Source of the DNA: Propylenella binzhouense | Lineage (GTDB): Bacteria > Pseudomonadota > Alphaproteobacteria > Rhizobiales > Afifellaceae | Assembly (NCBI RefSeq): GCF_009866965.1 | Contig: NZ_SPKJ01000001.1 | Location: 94,413 to 158,412, forward strand | Direction of reading: 5' to 3' | DNA: 64,000 bases | Shown: in pieces, positions 60,909 through 64,000 of the stretch | Layout of the letters: each line of letters starts with the position of its first letter | Numbering within the stretch: the first letter of the stretch is position 1 | The notes under the pieces: generated by a model | Database searches by the model: none | What the model saw: only the letters and a program-made list of their open reading frames with translations | Told to the model about the DNA's origin: nothing | Position numbers and translations under genes: made by a program

Positions 60909-61706
60909 TCAGTTCTGAACCGTGACGCGGCCGAGGACGGTTTGGCTCTGCGGATCGTCCCGCTTCACCCACAGCGCCCCGCCGTCGCGGTAGAAGCGGA
61001 AGCAGCCCCGCGCGATGCTCTGCCAGCACAGGCGGCCGTCGGCCTCGACCCGGTAGGTGCCATTGTTCGCCCGGCCCGACAGGACGCCCTCGAACCGGCC
61101 GTTCGGCAGATAGACGGTTACGACATTCTGGCCGTTGGCTTCCCACGCCAGGTCCCGCCCGATGAGCTGCGTCCGCACATCGGCGGCGGTCAGGTTGCCG
61201 CTCGCTGCGGCAGGCTGCGGCGCGGCGGCCTGGCACACGGCGAAGGCATGGTCGATCTGGCGGGCGGAGCCGCGCAGGGACAGCGGGACCGTGGTCCCGA
61301 AGAACGTCAGGGTCGCCCCCGATCCACCGCGCAGGGCAGCGATGATGTCCCGGTGGGCCGCCGCTTCATATGGGACGGACGCGCGCTTCTGCCCTGTCGC
61401 CTGAACCTGGCGCATGACGATCGCGCCGACATTGCGGCCATCGACCCCGACCGTTACCGCGACCGGGCTGCCGTCGCCGAAGTCGCCGCCTTCGGCGATC
61501 ATCGCGAATTCGAGCGGGCCGCCCGGCATGCAGCGCAGGGCGAGGCACAGATAGTTGCCGCTCGGATCGGTCCCGTTATTGTCGCAGATCACCGCGCCGC
61601 GTCCGAGCCCCCGAGACTCCACGAGGGGCGTCCAGCTCTGCGCCTGCGCAGGCGTGGCAAGAACGGCCGCGCCGATTGCAGCCGCACCAAGAAATACCGC
61701 TTTCAC
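60909..61706 (-). CDS. Secreted protein of unknown function
   Basis: A 265-aa protein with a classical signal peptide (hydrophobic core at residues 5-17, cleavage after AQA at about 22). The mature part has two segments: residues about 25-165 with paired cysteines (ICDN, LCLALRC), and a C-terminal part about 170-265 with LCWQSIARGCFRFYRDGG. I recognise no named family. Small periplasmic proteins with the latter pattern are common in alphaproteobacteria. It stands alone, convergent with the EamA gene. Confidence 0.75.
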   Translation of the reverse strand: MKAVFLGAAAIGAAVLATPAQAQSWTPLVESRGLGRGAVICDNNGTDPSGNYLCLALRCMPGGPLEFAMIAEGGDFGDGSPVAVTVGVDGRNVGAIVMRQVQATGQKRASVPYEAAAHRDIIAALRGGSGATLTFFGTTVPLSLRGSARQIDHAFAVCQAAAPQPAAASGNLTAADVRTQLIGRDLAWEANGQNVVTVYLPNGRFEGVLSGRANNGTYRVEADGRLCWQSIARGCFRFYRDGGALWVKRDDPQSQTVLGRVTVQN

Positions 61707-61993
61707 CAGATCGCCCCCTGTTCCCGCAGCCCGTAACTCTTCATTAACCGCAATGCGCGAACCGAAAACAAGGGAGGGGCTTCGCTTTATTTCTACATCA
61801 TTGGAAAATAGAGATTTATTTCTGGGGGGACATCTTTCTCACCTCTTCCGCGCAGATCCTGCGACGGGACTGGGGAGAATAACGGGACGGATCCGGCCGG
61901 ACGGCCCGCCGCGGAGGAAAGCGCGTGGCACGGGACCTTCCGGCCGCCCCGGCCGGGAAACCGCCGGAAGGGACCCGCGCCTTCGCCTCCGGC

Positions 61994-63727
61994 CTAATCC
62001 GGCCTCAGCCAGCCGGTGTAGCGCACCACCAGGCCGACGAGCGGCAGCGACACGGGCACCTCGAACCTGAAGCGGTCGCCCTCCTGCCATTCGCGGGCGA
62101 GGCTTTGCGGCGCGAGCGCCATCGGCAGCGGAATCCCGAAGGCGCTCCAGGACCGCATTTCCATGCGGAGCCCCGCGCCATCCGACGGCAGCTCGAAATG
62201 GAAGCGGAGAGGCCCGAACCGCTCGACCAGATGGCCGGCGCGGACGCCGAGCCGGCTCCTGAAGCGGTGCCCGCCGAAATCCCGGGTCCACGTCTCGATG
62301 CCGCCGCTTTCCCGGAACGCGACATGGAGCTTGTGGCGGCCCGCGGGCGGGAACCGCATCATTCGGGCGATCAGCCCTGCGACCGGGCTGCCGCCGCGGA
62401 CGACCTCCCCCTCGCCGGAGGCGCCGCCATCGCGATGGACCTCGTGAAGCTCCCGGACGAGCGGCGGAAGCGCGTCGAAGCGCGCGCCCATGATGCGCCG
62501 GTAGAGCGGCGGGGGCAGGTCCGCCTCATCGACACCGTGCGCGACCGAAAGCGTCGCGAAGAGCGGGTCGAAGGCCTCGAGCGGGAGCAGCGCGCTTGCG
62601 TGGCGGGCGCCGGCGGGGACGCGGCCGGCGGCGATCGCCTCCGCCAGGAGGACCGCGGCGAGCGTCGGGATCTCGGGACCGTCGCCGTCTTCGGCAAGGA
62701 GCGTCCAGCGCCGCTCGACGGCAGCCCCTCCCGCGAGCCCGCTCACGCGCACGGACATGGCGGAGCGTCCGTCCGAGGGCCCCTGCGTCAGCCGCTGCAG
62801 GCGCAGCAGCAGGGGGGCGAACCGCTCCGCCGACGAAACGGCGCCGAGCCGGACGGCCCATGCCAGGCCCCAGAGGCCGAGCGTCTGGAACGGGGATTCC
62901 GTGCCCGCACGGAAGGTCACCGCCGGCCGGCCGGGCAGCATGGCGGGAAGCAGCTCGAGGTCCGGCACGTCCGCCAAAGCGAGCCAGCGGTTGCGGAGCG
63001 GCGGCCGCTCCGGGACGACGAAGGTCTCGCGGCCTAGCTCCTGCCATCCCCGGCCCTCGGTCCATTGCCGCGCGCGCCAGAGCTTCACCGGCTTGCCCGC
63101 ATAGCTGAGGACCGCGCGCGCGACGGAGGCGCCGGCGGTCGCCCGGCTGGAGGCGGAGATCGCGATGTCGACGGTCCGGACGCTCTCCATGCCCTCGGCG
63201 AGGCGCCGCGCCGCCGCGCCCGAGAGCGCCGGCACGCTCGATGCGCCGCTCACCACCGCCACTCCGGCCCGGCGCGCGGCTTCGTCGAGCGTTCCGATCC
63301 CGCATACGAAGGCCCGCGCGTCGGCGAGGTCGACATAGGGGATTCCGGCCGCGATGCAGGCGAGCGGCACCTGATAGCCGCTCCCCTGGAAGGGACCGGC
63401 CGCATCGATCACCAGGTCGGGACGGTGCGCCGCGAGCACCGGGAGGAGATCGCCGTTCCTGTCGGCGGCAACCGCGCGCAAATTGGCGCAGGCGGCCTCA
63501 AGGGCAGCAGCCTTTTGCGGGTTGCGCCCGGCCGCGAGCACGCTATGCCCGCGCCCGACCAGCCGGCGGGCCAGGCGTGCGCCGAAACCGCCATAGCCGC
63601 CGAGGACGAGGATGCGGCTCAGGGCCGCCGCCCGAACCGGCCGGAAGCCGCCGCTCCGCAGACGCGGCCCCGGCCGCAGGGGGGCGCCGAGACGCGCCTG
63701 TCGTACTGTTCGGTCACCCGCCGTCAC
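61994..63727 (-). CDS. Saccharopine-dehydrogenase-like NAD(P)-binding protein with DUF4166-type C-terminus
   Basis: A 577-aa protein starting at GTG. The Rossmann motif RILVLGGYGGFGARLARRL begins near residue 38 and is followed by VIDAAGPFQGSGY and VDLADARAFV, as in saccharopine dehydrogenase-like proteins. The last 190 residues (from ALPPLVRELHEVHRDGG through DFGGHRFRSRLGVRAG to PLVGLVVRYTGWLRPD) match the pattern of a DUF4166 domain. The fusion is known but its function is not. The N-terminal 35 residues are Arg-rich and may not be translated. Confidence 0.82.
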   Translation of the reverse strand: MTAGDRTVRQARLGAPLRPGPRLRSGGFRPVRAAALSRILVLGGYGGFGARLARRLVGRGHSVLAAGRNPQKAAALEAACANLRAVAADRNGDLLPVLAAHRPDLVIDAAGPFQGSGYQVPLACIAAGIPYVDLADARAFVCGIGTLDEAARRAGVAVVSGASSVPALSGAAARRLAEGMESVRTVDIAISASSRATAGASVARAVLSYAGKPVKLWRARQWTEGRGWQELGRETFVVPERPPLRNRWLALADVPDLELLPAMLPGRPAVTFRAGTESPFQTLGLWGLAWAVRLGAVSSAERFAPLLLRLQRLTQGPSDGRSAMSVRVSGLAGGAAVERRWTLLAEDGDGPEIPTLAAVLLAEAIAAGRVPAGARHASALLPLEAFDPLFATLSVAHGVDEADLPPPLYRRIMGARFDALPPLVRELHEVHRDGGASGEGEVVRGGSPVAGLIARMMRFPPAGRHKLHVAFRESGGIETWTRDFGGHRFRSRLGVRAGHLVERFGPLRFHFELPSDGAGLRMEMRSWSAFGIPLPMALAPQSLAREWQEGDRFRFEVPVSLPLVGLVVRYTGWLRPD

Positions 63728-63915
63728 CCCACCGAAGCGTGCGCACGGGGCAGCGATAGACCGGCAGCGGTTGCAGGGTGCTTAAGCGGCCTACGGCGCG
63801 GCCCGAACGGGTCACGCGACCGGATTGCCGCGGCAGGTCCTGCTCCGGCGGGACTTCGTCCGCGTCATCGGCGGCTTGAATCCGGCCGGCGCGGTCCGCC
63901 GGCTGGTACCCCGGG

Positions 63916-63999
63916 CTACTGCGCCGCGACCGCGCCGACGGCCGCGCCCGCGGCACCGCCGATCAGCGCGCCGCCGACCACGCTCCCGCCCGAGGCCGC
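63916..63999 (-). CDS. Glycine-zipper protein, C-terminal end (partial)
   Basis: The last 27 codons of a leftward gene entering from the right edge. They encode GGSVVGGALIGGAAGAAVG and end AVAAQ, then TAG at 63918-63916. The regular Gly/Ala/Val spacing is that of a glycine-zipper membrane segment, common in small outer-membrane or lipoproteins of alphaproteobacteria. The N-terminus is outside the window. The gap 63728-63915 shows no reliable gene. Confidence 0.6.
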   Translation of the reverse strand, partial: AASGGSVVGGALIGGAAGAAVGAVAAQ

Positions 64000-64000
64000 A

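Noticed and set aside
63714..63956. An 80-codon leftward frame near the right edge
   Set aside because: It overlaps the end of the glycine-zipper gene in another frame, is Arg/Pro-rich and has no recognisable motif.

Overview
The window is high-GC DNA, most likely from an alphaproteobacterium of the order Hyphomicrobiales. This is inferred from the GC content, the catabolic gene set and a tRNA-Arg(CCG)-like fragment of the rhizobial type. It is an accessory, catabolism-rich stretch with very few housekeeping genes.

1-11.2 kb: defence island. A membrane-anchored Pro/Ala/Glu-rich protein runs off the left edge. It lies 7 nt downstream of a DNA cytosine-5 methyltransferase. Next is a complete CBASS anti-phage operon: CD-NTase, stand-alone E2-like protein, and CapV-type patatin phospholipase. 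A divergent repressor/metallopeptidase pair of CapH/CapP type sits next to it, and the shared control region carries nested inverted repeats. Two small unrecognised ORFs follow capV. The island ends with a tyrosine integrase beside a 45-nt 3' fragment of tRNA-Arg(CCG), a likely attachment site. An AbiV-family gene, an IS481-family left end, a second tRNA-end-like repeat and an IS3-family tail follow. This part has been assembled by several insertions.

11.2-24.2 kb: one long block of leftward catabolic and uptake genes. It holds a polar amino-acid ABC permease and Tat-exported binding protein (no ATPase gene present), a DAO-type flavoprotein, hydantoinase/oxoprolinase HyuB and HyuA, a diaminopropionate-ammonia-lyase-like PLP enzyme, a GMC oxidoreductase and a complete TRAP transporter.

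24.3-39.7 kb: a leftward gene set for small amides and urea. In transcription order it holds gamma-glutamyltransferase, a branched-chain-type ABC transporter (LivK-G-F-H-M), both subunits of N,N-dimethylformamidase, and a urease cluster (UreE, UreF, fused UreAB, UreC, UreG, UreD). It ends in a scarred formaldehyde-activating-enzyme-like fragment and an amidase fragment. The likely logic is import of formamides, hydrolysis by DmfA, and nitrogen recovery by urease.

39.9-44.4 kb: an ornithine-cyclodeaminase-family gene, a divergent DadA-like flavoprotein, an AraC regulator and an XRE-cupin regulator.

44.5-58.4 kb: an IS3-family relic and a collapsed liv transporter relic lead into a rightward catabolic cluster. 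It contains an Asp/Glu-racemase-family protein, an FAD oxidoreductase, a GntR/FCD regulator, a full LivKHMGF transporter, an SDR, an isocitrate-lyase/PEP-mutase-family enzyme, an isochorismatase-like protein and an aldehyde dehydrogenase. The substrate is unknown, and two enzymes lack an expected catalytic cysteine.

58.6-64 kb: a broken GNAT gene, an ArsR regulator divergent from an EamA transporter, a secreted protein of unknown function, a saccharopine-dehydrogenase-like protein and the end of a glycine-zipper protein.
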